DNA of 6,927 nucleotides from Desulfurococcales archaeon (lineage in GTDB: Archaea; Thermoproteota; Thermoprotei_A; Sulfolobales; WANQ01): assembly GCA_027043985.1 (NCBI GenBank), contig JALUDQ010000258.1, positions 1-6,927 on the forward strand, given 5' to 3'. This document shows, piece after piece, positions 5,305 through 6,927 of the stretch. The notes beneath the pieces were generated by a model. It saw nothing but the letters and a program-made list of their open reading frames with translations, was not told where the DNA came from and did not search any database. A program made the translations under genes and the position numbers. Every line of letters starts with the position of its first letter. Within the stretch, counting starts at the first letter, position 1.

Positions 5305-6927
5305 TTATTTTAGTTCAATAAGCTTCATGGATTCCAGGATCTTAAAGAATTTCTCTAAGTCTTCTCTTTCAACGGCATCTATACCATATTCTGCAATTAA
5401 TACATGATAGATTTCTTCAATACTTCTTTTACCATCAGCTAGATTTAATGCTTCCCTGAATAGGACAGTTGCATATTTATTCTTCTTTTCCACGAGCTCT
5501 AAGAGCTCCATTATTTTATCCTTATATTCATCGTATAGGCTCCTAGTAGACAATAACCCTTTGAACAGTTTGTGTGGACGTAGTCCATTTAATCTATTGT
5601 GTTCCCCCTTTATCGATTCCTTTATAAAACGTTCCTTAAAATACGCTGCCTTCTCATACCCGAAATGTTCTCTTATGCTATCAAATGCTTGTGACAAGTA
5701 TAGTCTTAATGTTCCTTCTATTTTCTCTCGTATTCCTAGTTCTCTTTCATTAGCTCTGAGTAGTCTTTCACTTATAAGGACGTTATAGTAATCTGTTAAT
5801 GCGTATAATAGGTACTCGATTCTATCACGGTCCTTACTGTTTATTGAGGAAACAAAATAAATACTCCCCAGCACGGCTACACTTATCTTTGTTAACAGTA
5901 TTGGATCTATATTCTCTATATCATCCATGTCTGTGTGATAGAATTTATCCGGCCACTGGTTAAGCATTGACGCAGGTATACCGTACGAAATGAATACATC
6001 GTGGTCGCTCCCACCCTCATATACGGCTCTATCATATTTTATGATAGGTGATCTAGTGAGAGCAGAATAAGTCGATGGTGATGTCAACATTATATGTATT
6101 GCTTTATCCAGTAGTGCATCTAGGTATGATGGTACGGTTATAGACGAATTTATGTGATGTAGAGACGATTCAGTAACTTCAGGTTTAGCGCCAACCATAT
6201 CTAAGTTGATAACAGCTCGTATATTTTGTAATAGTTCACTCTTAATAGAGAGAAGTCCTTGGGTGCCTAGGTATTCCGGAACCCATATAAAGTATATTGA
6301 ATAGTAGATGGAAGGAAGAGAACTGTCATCCTTAATAGTCTTTGATAAGATTGTTGCAGCCTCTAATAATGCGGCAACACCACTTCCATTATCATGCGCA
6401 CCGGGTTTCGGATGACACATATGTGCGATTAGAGCATAGCCTTCACGTTTTTCCCCAGCGTACCTAGCTATAACCACGGGTAGTATCGGGTTGAAATCAT
6501 ATTCTGCTGCAATCCTTACTCTCAGTATGACTTTCTCTTTTTTCTCTAGATATCTTAGCAGTTGCCTAGCTATTCTATTAGATATGCTTAAACCTATGGT
6601 CTTAGCTTCTTGGGCTTCATCCAATGTTAGGAACAGGCCAGCATAGGGTACAGCTTCATCTGGTGCCCTCCGCCTATAATAGATAATCCCTAGGGCTCCA
6701 TGTTTTGAAGCTTCCTTATACACATAATAGGGTTGCCCATATGCTAGAACAAACTTGCCTTCAACGTTTCTTCCATTATAGTCTTCGAGTCTAGTACCTT
6801 TCCCAACATCAACGAGCTCGCCTTCAAGCCATCCGTTAGTTGCTGGACTATGAGCTAAAACCATTGTTGGATGATCATCTAGTTTCAACAGTTTCTGATG
6901 CCTTGGTCTCACGAGCCATAATTCGGC
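5305..6927 (-). CDS. M28-family zinc aminopeptidase, N-terminus beyond the window
   Basis: This is a metallo-aminopeptidase of the M28 superfamily, close to the DUF4910/DUF2172-type group, and would release N-terminal residues from peptides. The frame is open to the right edge, with AELWL encoded before the GTG at 6912, so that GTG is probably internal and the protein longer than 535 residues. Numbering from it, a PA-like domain spans about 45-130 (VEGKFVLAYG, then KHGALGIIYYR). The peptidase core spans about 155-355, with likely metal and catalytic residues H167 (MCHPKPG), D174 (HDNGSG), E213 (WVPEYLG), D238 (INLDMVG) and H326 (YHTDMDD). A helical linker at about 360-490 leads to a winged-helix-like end (GKRSIEEIYHVLIAEYG, then FFKILESMKLIEL). 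Any signal peptide would lie outside the window, so location is undecided. It converges on the 118-aa gene. The substrate is unknown. Confidence 0.85.
   Translation of the reverse strand, partial: AELWLVRPRHQKLLKLDDHPTMVLAHSPATNGWLEGELVDVGKGTRLEDYNGRNVEGKFVLAYGQPYYVYKEASKHGALGIIYYRRRAPDEAVPYAGLFLTLDEAQEAKTIGLSISNRIARQLLRYLEKKEKVILRVRIAAEYDFNPILPVVIARYAGEKREGYALIAHMCHPKPGAHDNGSGVAALLEAATILSKTIKDDSSLPSIYYSIYFIWVPEYLGTQGLLSIKSELLQNIRAVINLDMVGAKPEVTESSLHHINSSITVPSYLDALLDKAIHIMLTSPSTYSALTRSPIIKYDRAVYEGGSDHDVFISYGIPASMLNQWPDKFYHTDMDDIENIDPILLTKISVAVLGSIYFVSSINSKDRDRIEYLLYALTDYYNVLISERLLRANERELGIREKIEGTLRLYLSQAFDSIREHFGYEKAAYFKERFIKESIKGEHNRLNGLRPHKLFKGLLSTRSLYDEYKDKIMELLELVEKKNKYATVLFREALNLADGKRSIEEIYHVLIAEYGIDAVEREDLEKFFKILESMKLIELK

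Noticed and set aside
1..6927. CRISPR array, insertion sequence, integrase or attachment site, tRNA
   Set aside because: No regularly spaced repeats, transposase motifs, direct-repeat flanks or tRNA T-arm signatures were seen on either strand.

Overview
The window looks like ordinary chromosome from an AT-rich hyperthermophilic crenarchaeon, most likely of the Desulfurococcales (Staphylothermus-like). The reasons are an archaeal NMD3 gene, a crenarchaeal-type pyruvoyl arginine/S-adenosylmethionine decarboxylase, a GyaR-type glyoxylate reductase close to the Thermococcales enzymes, GTG and TTG starts, TTTAAA-type TATA boxes set for leaderless or very short-leader transcripts, and no bacterial sigma promoters. 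The species assignment is inference. No CRISPR array, insertion sequence, tRNA or rRNA is visible.

Left part (1-2018, + strand): a protein with four CBS-like repeats whose reading frame is open to the left edge; a previously easy-to-miss 44-codon single-pass membrane protein (827-961); and a D-2-hydroxyacid dehydrogenase of the glyoxylate/hydroxypyruvate reductase type with its own TATA box. Next comes a 194-base spacer with overlapping inverted repeats, then a secreted or surface protein of unknown family (2213-3256).

Middle part (3289-4941): a leaderless DUF2283 gene (+) faces a pyruvoyl-dependent decarboxylase of the SpeD/ArgDC family (-), and NMD3 (-) lies upstream of that decarboxylase. 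The most interesting element is here. On the + strand at 3592-3641, just after the DUF2283 stop and antisense to the last codons of the decarboxylase, the sequence has the full layout of an archaeal C/D box guide RNA: C box, 12-base spacer, D' box, 5-base loop, C' box, 11-base spacer, D box. It would guide 2'-O-methylation, and the decarboxylase's C-terminal tail is read across it.

Right part (4942-6927): NMD3 and an unrecognised 118-aa basic, Cys-containing protein diverge from a 93-base region with one shared TTTAAA box. The 118-aa gene converges, 6 bases apart, on a large M28-family zinc aminopeptidase (PA-like domain, peptidase core, C-terminal winged-helix-like segment) whose N-terminus lies beyond the right edge. 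Apart from the guide RNA, the genes are housekeeping or conserved hypothetical, and no multi-gene defence or mobile system is evident.
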